A stretch of DNA of 16,635 nucleotides. Source: Methylococcaceae bacterium UBA7658. GTDB taxonomy: Bacteria > Pseudomonadota > Gammaproteobacteria > Methylococcales > Methylomonadaceae. Every line of letters starts with the position of its first letter. Position 1 is the stretch's first letter. The notes beneath the pieces are model-generated. The model did no database searches, was not told the DNA's origin, and saw nothing but the letters and a program-made list of their open reading frames with translations. Shown one piece after another: positions 8,367 through 16,300 of the stretch. Made by a program: the position numbers and the translations under genes. The stretch covers positions 1 to 16,635 of the forward strand of contig DLHW01000048.1 of the NCBI GenBank assembly GCA_002483425.1. The letters run 5' to 3'.

Positions 8367-8855
8367 TCAACCCGGTTCGTTTACCGCCGAGCCTTTATGG
8401 TAAGTTTCGTAAACATAGACGGCTGCATTTAAACCGCTCAGGTGTTTTTCAATTAGAGGTTTGACATCTGCCCAGTCTAAACCGCCGACCCCTGTCGCTA
8501 AACGCGGCAACGCCAAGCTGGTGAATTTTTCACTATCCATTAATTTATGCAACTCCCGTAACGAGTGATTGACGTGCTCGACCGAGGCTTTGCCGGGTTT
8601 TTCACCATGATCGTAAGCGGCTTCCTGGGTAAAAAGATTGACGATACGAACACCGTCGGCGCCGCCCCATAACCAAGCCGAACCCGCTTTGGGATGAGTC
8701 GTTTGGCAATAATGCCGGAAATCTTTATACATCGCAGGCCAGTTTTCTCTTAAACTCAACGCCAAACCGCTGGAAAAAGAATCGTTTGGCGCAATACCGT
8801 GCGCTATCGCTTGCGCTTTTGACAGTAAGAGATCGCCCGTGACATAGTGAATCAT
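8367..8855 (-). CDS. Macro-domain protein (TARG1/Poa1-like ADP-ribose binder)
   Basis: This 162-residue protein is a single macro domain, a fold that binds ADP-ribose and often removes it from proteins or metabolites. It begins MIHYVTGDLL. The phosphate-binding loop is LPRLATGVGGLDW (116-128) and a SSGLALSLRENWP segment spans 28-40. The order and spacing resemble TARG1/ALC1-type and DarG-type domains. The TARG1 catalytic Asp in GLDRLQW aligns with a Gly here, with D127 two positions before the place of its partner Trp, so the catalysis is uncertain. The start is set by an excellent ribosome site, AGGAGG followed by seven bases and ATG; an upstream TTG in the same frame would put that site inside the gene. 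No DarT toxin is adjacent. The protein leads the GCS2/M14 operon, which suggests a link to glutamyl chemistry, but this is inference. Confidence 0.88.
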   Translation of the reverse strand: MIHYVTGDLLLSKAQAIAHGIAPNDSFSSGLALSLRENWPAMYKDFRHYCQTTHPKAGSAWLWGGADGVRIVNLFTQEAAYDHGEKPGKASVEHVNHSLRELHKLMDSEKFTSLALPRLATGVGGLDWADVKPLIEKHLSGLNAAVYVYETYHKGSAVNEPG

Positions 8856-8885
8856 TTTTTTCCTCCTAAACAAAGATATATTAAT

Positions 8886-8908
8886 CCGATAGAGTAAAAA
8901 ATTATCGG
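8886..8908. promoter_or_regulatory. Dyad upstream of the macro-domain operon
   Basis: CCGATA and TATCGG form a perfect 6-bp inverted repeat separated by 11 AT-rich bases, 31-53 bp before the macro-gene start codon. This position would fit an operator or part of the 5' leader. No regulator is known and the repeat is short, so this is only a candidate. Confidence 0.25.
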
Positions 8909-8938
8909 TGTTTTGTATAGAAAAACCTTATGCGGCTA

Positions 8939-9003
8939 AGGGAAATTATTCTAAAAGAAGTTTGTTGCATTTTATTCCCGATGCCGTTAACGATAATTTC
9001 CCT
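8939..9003. repeat. 11-bp inverted repeat pair bracketing the end of tag
   Basis: AGGGAAATTAT (8939-8949) and ATAATTTCCCT (8993-9003) are perfect inverted copies that enclose 43 bases. The right arm touches the first base of the tag stop codon. It could be a long-loop transcript end for tag, an mRNA-stabilising stem, or the ends of a very small 65-bp element. I see no target-site duplication and no T-run immediately after it. Confidence 0.4.
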
Positions 9004-9590
9004 CAGTCCGCGCCTTCATTTTCGGATAATTGTTTGACTTCCCGGTGCCTAAAACAATCGACGGTATGATCGTTTACCATTCCGGTTGCTTGCATGTGCG
9101 CGTAAACAATTACACTACCGGCAAATTTGAAGCCGCGTTTTTTTAAGTCCCTGCTGATCAGGTCGGAAAGATGGGTCGATGCCGGAAGCTCCCGGTGATG
9201 ACCCCAATGATTCTGAATCGGTTGACCGTCGAGAAAGCCCCAAATATAACTATCGAAACTTCCAAATTCTTCCTGAACCTTAATAAAGTTGCGGGCATTC
9301 GAAATCGCTGAATTAATCTTCAGCCGATTCCGGATAATTGCCTGATTTTGTAGTAATTCTTCAACTTTGTCAGCGTCGTAACCGGCAACTTTTTGAACAT
9401 CAAAACCGTCGAATGCTAAACGGTAGCTGTCGCGTTTATTAAGTACGGTTGACCAACTGAGTCCGGCCTGTGCGCCTTCCAACACCAGAAATTCGAACAA
9501 AAGCCGGTCGTCGTGGACAGGAACGCCCCACTCGCAGTCATGGTAAAGCTCTTCACTCGGGCTATTTAAAGCCCATTGGCATTTATTCAT
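9003..9590 (-). CDS. tag: DNA-3-methyladenine glycosylase I
   Basis: Tag removes 3-methyladenine from alkylated DNA as the first step of base excision repair. The 195-residue product aligns along its whole length with E. coli Tag: the N-terminal CQW, YHDCEWGVP (16-24), LEGAQAGLSW (37-46), and KKRGFKFAGS near 150-159. The four zinc ligands C4, H17, H175 and C179 fall at the same numbers as in the E. coli enzyme, so the zinc clasp is intact. The active-site Glu38 and Trp46 are also present. Translation starts at ATG without a clear ribosome site. It is transcribed away from the L,D-transpeptidase gene, so the spacer between them should hold both promoters. The macro-domain gene lies 147 bp downstream on the same strand, perhaps with separate control. 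Confidence 0.96.
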   Translation of the reverse strand: MNKCQWALNSPSEELYHDCEWGVPVHDDRLLFEFLVLEGAQAGLSWSTVLNKRDSYRLAFDGFDVQKVAGYDADKVEELLQNQAIIRNRLKINSAISNARNFIKVQEEFGSFDSYIWGFLDGQPIQNHWGHHRELPASTHLSDLISRDLKKRGFKFAGSVIVYAHMQATGMVNDHTVDCFRHREVKQLSENEGAD

Positions 9591-9776
9591 AGGTAGTTAA
9601 CGGCTATCTTTAATTTTTAACAATTCATATCGTCGCAATTGCATTGATTTTCTTAATGCTTACTTAATCAAGGTTATTCTAAACTTAACTATCGTTCAAT
9701 TTTCAGTTTTTATCGAAAGTCGATTTTCCACACTATTCCCGGCCGATAATTGCTCAATCAGACGGCTTTAAATTTA
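9591..9776. promoter_or_regulatory. Divergent spacer between tag and the L,D-transpeptidase gene
   Basis: This AT-rich 186-bp stretch separates two divergent genes and should carry promoters for both. I cannot pick convincing -35/-10 pairs. A loose dyad, TTGATT (9644-9649) and AATCAA (9666-9671) with a 16-bp spacer, is visible. Its spacing is too wide for a standard FNR/CRP-type site (TTGAT-N4-ATCAA). Confidence 0.3.
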
Positions 9777-11114
9777 ATGATTAAAAAGTCAACGCTTACT
9801 CTCAGTTTAATATTGGCGTCCGCGCTATTAAGCGGGTGCCAAACCTTATCTCAATATTTCCCTTATACCAAGCGCCCGGTTATTGAAGCGCCGCAAACGC
9901 CGCTGCAAACAGATATTGAAAAACATGAATTCGAACTTACCGGCGACCAGACTTTGGTGGGCGCCATCGCCTCGGTAGAAACCCGCGAACACGACACCTT
10001 ACCTGACGTCGCGCGGCATTTCGGGCTAGGATATAACGACATCACCGCCGCCAATAAGGGCGTATCGCCGTGGACCCCTCGAGCCAATAGCCGCGTTATT
10101 CTTCCGTTGCAGTTTATTTTACCCGACGCGCCCCATAAGGGTATTGTTCTGAATGTGGCCAATATGCGACTGTATTATTATCCTAAGAAAGCACCTAATA
10201 CAGTCTTCACTTACCCGGTCGGTATCGGCCGTGACGGCTGGAATACGCCGATGGGCATAACCAGCATAGCCGTTAAAACGCCTAATCCCGATTGGCATGT
10301 GCCACCTTCGATTCACCGCGAACATGCGGCAAAAGGTCATTATTTGCCCAGCGTAGTCCGTTCCGGTCCCGATAACCCGCTCGGTTATTACGCCATGCGT
10401 TTAGCCATCGGCAGTTATTTGATACACGGCACCAATAAGCCGTTCGGCATTGGCATGCAAATCAGCCACGGTTGTGTGCAGATGTATCCGGAAGATATTG
10501 AGGTGTTATTCAATAAAGTCCCCGTAGGCACACCCGTGCGGATTGTGCACGATCCTTATCTAGCCGCCTGGCGCGACGGTATGTTGTACCTTGAAGCGAA
10601 TGAACCCTTGGAAAAATGGTCGAACAACAAGTTGCAACTAAAAAAACAAGTCTCGAAAGAATTGCGTAAATTAGCAAAAGAACATAAAGCCGAGGTCGAT
10701 TGGGATAAAGTTAATCGCATAATAGACCGCGCCGACGGCGTACCGTCCCCTGTGTTGACGAACGCCTCCGAGATAGACGACATCAATAAAAAAGCCGTGC
10801 AACTAGCGCACCCCGGCCAATTGTACGGTCAACCCGTGGCCGAAACATTGACCGACAACGATTGGGCTATGCTGGTGGCCACATTCGATAACGAAAACGA
10901 TGCGAAAAAATTGGCGGCCATGTTAAATCATCAAGGCCCGCCGATTCCTGCCCGTCAAGTCGCGGTTAACCGTAGCTATCAAGTAGTAGCGGGTCCATTC
11001 AAGGATAAAAAACACGCCAAAGAAGCCGCTAGCAGAATTCGTTTCGATTTTGAAATTGATGCTAAGCTGCTGAAGCCCAGAGAAGCGCCAAAACTTAATT
11101 TGTCCAAAAATTAG
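9777..11114 (+). CDS. Lipoprotein L,D-transpeptidase with LysM-like and SPOR-like parts
   Basis: This is a cell-wall enzyme of the YkuD/ErfK family, which cross-links peptidoglycan stems or attaches proteins to them. From the ATG at 9777 the 445-residue product has a lipoprotein signal (MIKKS then a hydrophobic run) ending in the lipobox LSGC with Cys21. The next residue is Gln, which favours outer-membrane sorting. A LysM-like region spans about 55-111 and the YkuD domain about 122-257. The catalytic motif holds H217 (in HGTNKPFG), H231 and C233 (in SHGC). A charged linker and a SPOR-like region (about 362-432) follow. Typical ErfK/YbiS proteins are near 300 residues and lack the SPOR tail, which in other proteins binds denuded glycan strands. 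A TTG at 9750 would add nine residues before the signal and is less likely. No strong ribosome site is seen at either start. Confidence 0.9.
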   Translation: MIKKSTLTLSLILASALLSGCQTLSQYFPYTKRPVIEAPQTPLQTDIEKHEFELTGDQTLVGAIASVETREHDTLPDVARHFGLGYNDITAANKGVSPWTPRANSRVILPLQFILPDAPHKGIVLNVANMRLYYYPKKAPNTVFTYPVGIGRDGWNTPMGITSIAVKTPNPDWHVPPSIHREHAAKGHYLPSVVRSGPDNPLGYYAMRLAIGSYLIHGTNKPFGIGMQISHGCVQMYPEDIEVLFNKVPVGTPVRIVHDPYLAAWRDGMLYLEANEPLEKWSNNKLQLKKQVSKELRKLAKEHKAEVDWDKVNRIIDRADGVPSPVLTNASEIDDINKKAVQLAHPGQLYGQPVAETLTDNDWAMLVATFDNENDAKKLAAMLNHQGPPIPARQVAVNRSYQVVAGPFKDKKHAKEAASRIRFDFEIDAKLLKPREAPKLNLSKN

Positions 11115-11238
11115 TCAATCAGTCTTAAATGAACTTCTGAACAAATGAATTTCCGTCATACCCGAGAGCACATGCTTTCAACAAGCTTTTATGCTTTTCA
11201 GATACAGCGCTTGCCGAAAGACTTTTAACCAGCAATTC
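11115..11238. other. Convergent spacer between the L,D-transpeptidase gene and ssb
   Basis: Both flanking genes end here. I see no strong GC-rich terminator with a T-run for either direction. A short ATTCC/GGAAT stem (11235-11250) overlaps the ssb stop codon and is probably incidental. Confidence 0.5.
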
Positions 11239-11664
11239 CTAAAAAGGAATATCGTCATCGTAAGCTTCGCTAAAATTATCGTGTCCGCTTTGCGGCTGCT
11301 GCGACGGCGCCCCGGAGGGCTGATAAGCCTGTTGGCTGGAGCTGCCTTCGTTTCTTTTTCCGACCAAATCGATAATGTTGGCGTTCAATTCCAAGCTGGT
11401 TTTCATTGTGCCGTCATTGGCTTTATATTCGTTTTGGGTTAATTCGCCGGATACGAAAACTTGCTGGCCTTTTTTCAGATAGTTTTGCAATCCGCCTTCG
11501 GCGCGCTTTCCAAATAAAGCCACACGTACCCATAAGGTTTGCTGTTTGTCGCCGAAGCCGATGTTATTAGCGACTGTGACACTCAACACCGCCATGCCGG
11601 AAGCGGTATAACGCACTTCCGCGTCGCGGCCCACTGTGCCGGTAAAACTGAATACATTACTCAT
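11239..11664 (-). CDS. ssb: Single-stranded DNA-binding protein
   Basis: SSB coats single-stranded DNA in replication, repair and recombination. The chosen 141-residue product begins MSNVFSFTGTVGRDAEVRY, a normal SSB N-terminus. It has an OB-fold up to about residue 105 (VFVSGELTQNEYK, LELNANIIDLVG), then a flexible Gln/Ser/Gly-rich linker, and ends in the acidic tip DDDIPF that recruits partner proteins. The frame stays open 20 codons further upstream, but that stretch does not resemble SSB, and a GAGAAA ribosome-like sequence sits before the chosen ATG. The gene is shorter than E. coli ssb (about 178 residues) because of a shorter linker. It is transcribed towards the L,D-transpeptidase gene and stands alone; uvrA, its usual neighbour in many gammaproteobacteria, is not here. 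Confidence 0.95.
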   Translation of the reverse strand: MSNVFSFTGTVGRDAEVRYTASGMAVLSVTVANNIGFGDKQQTLWVRVALFGKRAEGGLQNYLKKGQQVFVSGELTQNEYKANDGTMKTSLELNANIIDLVGKRNEGSSSQQAYQPSGAPSQQPQSGHDNFSEAYDDDIPF

Positions 11665-11844
11665 TGGTTTCTCGATATAAGGTAACAAAGACCATATTAT
11701 CATGGGGTTTTCCCCTTTAACCAATAGCCGATAAGCTTAAAGAGATTTTCCGGAATTGAATACCGGCGTTGCTAGGTATATAGTTACCGGAAATATTTCA
11801 GGTTTTTTGAGTTCAAGCGTTTTGGTCTTACCGAGAACTGATCG

Positions 11845-12075
11845 ATGTCACTCTACAGTATCGGCTGTGTGAGTATCACCGCTGCAGAAATGTCCGAAGA
11901 TGATTTGAAAACAATCGCGGTTCGGTTGACATGCAATTTTACAAATCTATCATCTCATTCCTGAAAGCAAAACCGTTTTCTTGAAAAAACGGAACGAATG
12001 TTTTTTAAGCAGTATTCATTGGGAGCATCGGCCCTATTGAATGACAAAGTTTTCGTAGCGCGAAGACTGCAATAG
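11845..12075 (+). pseudogene. Possible remnant of a BLUF-domain photoreceptor gene
   Basis: A 39-residue open frame starting at 11845 reads MSLYSIGCVS then about fifteen residues including MSEDDLKTI. This strongly recalls the start of BLUF flavin photoreceptors (MSLYRLIYSS... and LKDIL in Slr1694). The frame then loses similarity and stops at 11962. A second short frame (11998-12075) contains FKQYSLGASALL, loosely like the late BLUF motif F-x-x-WSMGF. About 40 residues of the middle, including the flavin-binding Asn and Gln region, would be missing. The flavin-contacting Tyr8 is a Cys (one base change). No good ribosome site precedes it. The match is from memory and short, so decay of a BLUF gene is a hypothesis only. 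Confidence 0.3.
11973..11992. terminator. Weak hairpin with a delayed T-run
   Basis: CCGTTTT and AAAACGG form a perfect 7-bp stem around the 6-base loop CTTGAA. A TTTTTT run begins at 11999, eight bases after the stem. The stem is mostly A-T pairs and the distance is long, so it would be a poor terminator. It could be the end of the possible BLUF remnant. Confidence 0.3.
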
Positions 12076-12182
12076 ATCAGATCGTTTCGTCGCAAACCGT
12101 CTCTATTCGGCGTATGATTAATAGCGGATTAATCGCACAACTGGTTTATCAAGCGTATTTTCAAAAAGGAGAGCATGCCATC

Positions 12183-12716
12183 ATGATCAATATTATATTT
12201 TTGCTAATTCCCCTTATTATCGTTATTGTGCTCATTCTAGCTGCTAGGCAGCCGGATAATTTCGCGGTGTCCCGGACTTGCCGGATAGCCGCGCCACCTT
12301 CCGCAATATTTCCCCACGTCAACAATTTACAGAAATGGGACGCTTGGTCGCCGTGGGCAAAGCTCGACCCCAACGCTAAAAATAGTTTCGAAGGACCCGC
12401 CGAAGGCGTAGGCGCCAAGATGAACTGGTCGGGCAATCATAAAGTCGGTGTGGGCGGCATGATTATCACCGAAAGCCGCCCCAATGAGCAGATACGGTTT
12501 AAGTTAGACTTTCAAAAGCCCATGCAAGCCACAAATACAGCGGAATTCACTTTTGAATCCGAAGGCGAGCGCACGATTGTCAACTGGACTATGAGCGGCA
12601 CCAACAATTTTATGGCTAAAGTGATGGGTCTTATCATGAACTGCGACAAAATGATCGGCGGACAATTCGAGAAAGGATTGACCAGCTTAAAATCGATCGT
12701 TGAAACCAAACAATAA
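12183..12716 (+). CDS. Membrane-anchored SRPBCC (polyketide cyclase-like) protein
   Basis: The 177-residue product has an N-terminal hydrophobic helix (about residues 2-20, INIIFLLIPLIIVIVLILA) and then a single SRPBCC/START-like ligand-binding domain. The conserved beginning of the domain is visible as SRTCRIAAPPSAIFPHVNNL followed by a WDAWSPWAKLDP segment. The later IRFKLDF and TIVNWTMSG strands and the terminal long helix ending near KSIVETKQ also fit. The anchor probably leaves the domain in the periplasm. The start at 12183 is chosen because it begins the hydrophobic helix and follows AAGGAGA by about 10 bases. The frame is open 23 codons further up, but that part is not family-like. 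Such proteins bind hydrophobic molecules, and no ligand can be inferred. No operon partner is visible. Confidence 0.85.
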   Translation: MINIIFLLIPLIIVIVLILAARQPDNFAVSRTCRIAAPPSAIFPHVNNLQKWDAWSPWAKLDPNAKNSFEGPAEGVGAKMNWSGNHKVGVGGMIITESRPNEQIRFKLDFQKPMQATNTAEFTFESEGERTIVNWTMSGTNNFMAKVMGLIMNCDKMIGGQFEKGLTSLKSIVETKQ

Positions 12717-13309
12717 TTCTCCGGTTTTGTCGCTTTAATATAGTTTAATTTACGCTCCGGGAAAGCCGCCAAGACAATTACCCTGACAGACGGCATAGCG
12801 CATACTTGCGTTTGTCAGGCCCATATTCCGCCTGAGCGTTTTCTCGAACCAACTTAAATAAACAACAAGACCATTTGTTTTCAATCCCGGCAAACACGGT
12901 CCGAAACTTAATGATTTACAGTTTAACCGCACAGAACGTATAGCGGATAATTAGCTCTGGTTTGCAAGCTGCTTAAATATCCGGACATAAACGATTTTGC
13001 GATATAGCCTTTTCATGCCTAAGTACAATTTATTAAATTCGAAATACAACTTTTATTCAGGTTGTTATCAATAAACTCAAACATCTTAACTAAGTATTTA
13101 TACCAATATCTTTGCTCCGCTTTAACCGTTAAAATTTTTAATAGCGTTATTAATTCTGTTAGTCACCATATTTTTTAATAAAAAATAATTTGAACCATGT
13201 CGCTTTTTTATCAAAAACTTAGCGCACATTCAATTTATTTAGCTATATTAACTGCGATATTTTAAGCGTTAGATGTTTTTCTCCTTTTTTCTTTACTTTA
13301 GGAACAACC
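12717..13309. other. 593-bp spacer, strongly AT-rich towards the RTX gene
   Basis: I find no convincing gene in this stretch. The first part (to about 12930) has ordinary composition and contains an imperfect 11-bp stem (12782-12819). From roughly 13000 to the RTX start the DNA is very AT-rich and carries a perfect TATTTTTT/AAAAAATA stem (13169-13187). The AGGA ribosome site lies nine bases before the ATG at 13310. The long AT-rich leader may hold the RTX promoter and be a target for H-NS-like silencing or an untranslated leader, but no clear -35/-10 pair stands out. Confidence 0.5.
12782..12819. repeat. Imperfect 11-bp inverted repeat
   Basis: CCTGACAGACG (12782-12792) pairs with CGTTTGTCAGG (12809-12819), with one G-T mismatch, around a 16-base loop. 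It lies 65 bp after the SRPBCC stop and could be a transcript-end stem or a dispersed repeat, but no T-run follows. Confidence 0.35.
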
Positions 13310-16300
13310 ATGGCCCTTGTTAAACTCACAATAAACGACGATAGCTACACCGATACGGCCGGTATTGCGGACAATATCGATGCGCTGGCTGGCGACGATA
13401 CTTTAAACGGCGGTTTGGGTAACGATACTTTATTTGGCAATTTAGGCAATGACATTATCAACGGCGATGTTGGAAACGATAGTATAACCGGCGGCGACGG
13501 GATTGATGCGTTGGACGGCGGCCTTGGCAACGATCAGGTCTTGGGCGGCGCCGGCAATGATTTTGTTGCGGGCGGTGCCGGTAACGATGTACTCACCGGA
13601 AATGAAGGAAACGACCTATTGGACGGCGGCATCGGCATCGATTCGATTCTCGGTAGCGCGGGCGACGATATTGGTTATGGCGGCGTAGGAACGGATACGC
13701 TTAAAGGCGAAACGGGGAACGATTATCTTTCGGGCGGCTTGGATAACGATAGCGTATTTGGCGGCGTCGGCTCCGACCTGCTTGAAGGCAACGACGGCAA
13801 CGATGTTCTGGCGGATACTAACACCACGATCACTTACGGCGAGGTCAGCACCGAAAGGGACGCATTGATCGGCGGTTTAGGGGACGATACCTTATTCGGC
13901 GGTTACGACACCATGTTCGGCAATGAAGGTAAAGATGTTTTTAATGTCCATAATCAAGCAACCGCGTACGGCGGTTTGGATAACGATAAAATCACGGTCG
14001 TTAACACCAATATCGCCTTAAGTTCTTGGCTCGAAGGCGGTTTAGGGAACGATACCATCGTATCGGGTTCCGGCAGCGATGTTTTATTCTCCGGTTATGG
14101 CGCGGATTCGCTTTCCGGCGGTGCAGGAAATGACAAATACATTATCACTTTCGATAACATGGCAGACACCATCGTTGAAAGCGCGACCGGCGGTACGGAT
14201 ACAATCTACTTTATCCGCGACTTTAAAGACGACGGCCGCGATGACGATAAAGATTCGACCGGAAAAGAACTCGACCCGCTCACCACGCCGCCGTATAACT
14301 TCGACGTTGTGCTTGCGAATAACGTCGAAAACGGGGTACTAGACGACCACATCTATGTTTTCAAACCCAATAGCATCACTTACACAGTGGCTTGGCTGAC
14401 CGGTAATGCGTTGAGTAACCGTTTAGAAGGCAGCAGCCTGAACGACATCCTGGACGGCGCCGCCGGAAACGATACCATCGTCGCGGGCGACGGCGAAGAC
14501 ATCATTTTCACCGGGCTGGGCGTCGACAAAATCGACGGCGGCGCGGGACGGGATTTGCTGGTATCGAGCGTTTCTTTTAATCTAAATACCGTGGGTGTTG
14601 GCGTCAGCACGGCTACCGGCATTGAAGACATCGATTTGCTGGATAACGCGGCGGCGGTCAGCGCCATCGGCAATAGCCTTAATAACCTGTTGATCGGCAA
14701 TAAATTCGATAATACCCTCAACGGCGGCGACGGCGACGATACCTTGGACGGTTGGTTTTATTCACCGTTCTATGCGCCGGTAACGGATACATTAAGCAAA
14801 GTGAGCGGCAACGATACCCTGGTAGGCGGAAGCGGCAGCGACTTATTTCGCATTGATTCAGCCAACGATATCGTGGTGGAAAACATCTTAAATTTTGGTG
14901 TAGACACCGTAGAGTATAAAGGCGTAACGCTGACATCCAGCTATACACTGACCAACGGCGTTGAAAACCTGAAAATGCTGGGTAATTTAATTGAAGCTAA
15001 CGGAAATAACTTAAACAACCGCATTATCGGCGACAGTTTAAATAATGTTCTTAAAGGCGGGTTCGGCGACGATTTCTTAGACGGCGGCACCGGCATTGAT
15101 ACTTTTGAAGGCGGCTACGGCGACGATACTTTTATCGTCGACAACCTTTTGGAAAATATTAAAGAAGTGGCCGGGCAAGGTAACGATTGGGTAGAGTCAA
15201 AGTCGATCAATCTCGATTTAGGCGCTCAAGGCAATTGGGTCGATATTGAAAATGCCCGCTTGACCGGCACAAGCAATTTAAATATCACCGGACGGGAAAC
15301 CAATAATTATTTGAAGGGGAATGACGGCAGTAATGTGCTGAACGGGGGAGACGGCATCGACACCTTAGAAGGCGCTCTGGGCAATGACACATATGTTGTC
15401 GATACGGCAACCGACGTTCTCATAGAAGTCACCAATCAGGTCGACTCCTTTGGAAAGATTAAAACCGGTTTCATCGACACAATCCAAAGTAATGCGACTT
15501 TTAATATGTCCTCGTTATTAAACTTTGAAAACTTGTCCTTGAGCGGAAGCAATGCCATTAACGGCACAGGAAACACTAATGACAATGAAATTCGCGGCAA
15601 TGACAGCGCCAATACCTTAACCGGACTTGCCGGAAACGACACTCTCGACGGCGCCGGCGGTTTGGATAAATTGATAGGCGGCACAGGTAACGATACCTAC
15701 CGGCTGTCGAATGACGGCGACACTATTACCGAGTTGGCTAGCGAAGGCACCGACACCATCGAGATTCAGAATACATTTTCCTTGCAATTGGCGAGTCTCG
15801 GCAACAATGTTGAAAATCTCACATTGTTGGGCACGATTGCTGCGGATGGAACAGGCACCAACGGCATTAACATATTAACCGGAAATGCAGCAAGTAACCT
15901 GTTGACGGGATTGAACGGTAATGACACTCTGATTGGAAAAGACGGCGCGGATATTTTGATCGGCGGATCGGGCGCCGACATTTTGGATTTGACAGAAGCC
16001 GCGGCAAGCAAGGATATCGTCCGCTTCAATACCGGCGATAGTCCAGCCAATCAGCTCGATGCGGATAAAGTAATCAAATTCGCGATGGCTACAGATTCTA
16101 TAGATTTGGCGGGAACGATAAAAATTGCAGCGAATGCCGCTTCGGTGAATGGCGCTGATGCAGGCGTTATCAAAAGCCACTCTATCGTTAATGGGATTAT
16201 TAAATTCGATGATACGGATTCTTTCGCCAGCGCATTACCGGTTAGCGCCAGCAACTTAGTGAGCGTAATCGACTATCTCAAATTGAATATAACCGATCAA

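Larger units (their letters stand above)
11665..12182. other. 518-bp spacer between ssb and the SRPBCC gene
   Basis: No intact gene is seen. A GGGG-TTTT-CCCC mini-hairpin (11704-11715) lies about 40 bp upstream of the ssb start. The middle holds a possible decayed BLUF-like reading frame, described separately. A CCGTTTT/AAAACGG hairpin (11973-11992) is followed eight bases later by a run of six T. The end carries the ribosome site AAGGAGA of the SRPBCC gene. The ssb promoter should lie near the left end, but I cannot place it. Confidence 0.5.

Noticed and set aside
8367..8855. Macro domain as a DarG antitoxin of a DarTG system
   Set aside because: There is no DarT-like ADP-ribosyltransferase beside it, and the C-terminal helicase-like part of DarG is missing.
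8856..8873. Six-residue upstream extension of the macro-domain protein from a TTG
   Set aside because: It would place the excellent AGGAGG ribosome site inside the coding region; the ATG at 8855 is the better start.
9644..9671. TTGATT...AATCAA as an FNR/CRP-type site
   Set aside because: The half-sites are 16 bp apart instead of about 4-6 bp.
11665..11724. Twenty-residue N-terminal extension of SSB
   Set aside because: SSB proteins normally begin at the OB-fold, and the extra residues have no family likeness.
12750..12932. 60-residue minus-strand open frame in the SRPBCC-RTX spacer
   Set aside because: It has no ribosome site or recognised family. The ending with several Cys and Gly looked odd but cannot be tied to anything known to me.
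13345..13530. Periodic DNA in the RTX gene resembling a repeat array or CRISPR
   Set aside because: The periodicity follows the 27-bp coding unit of the nonapeptide repeats; there are no conserved repeat-spacer units.
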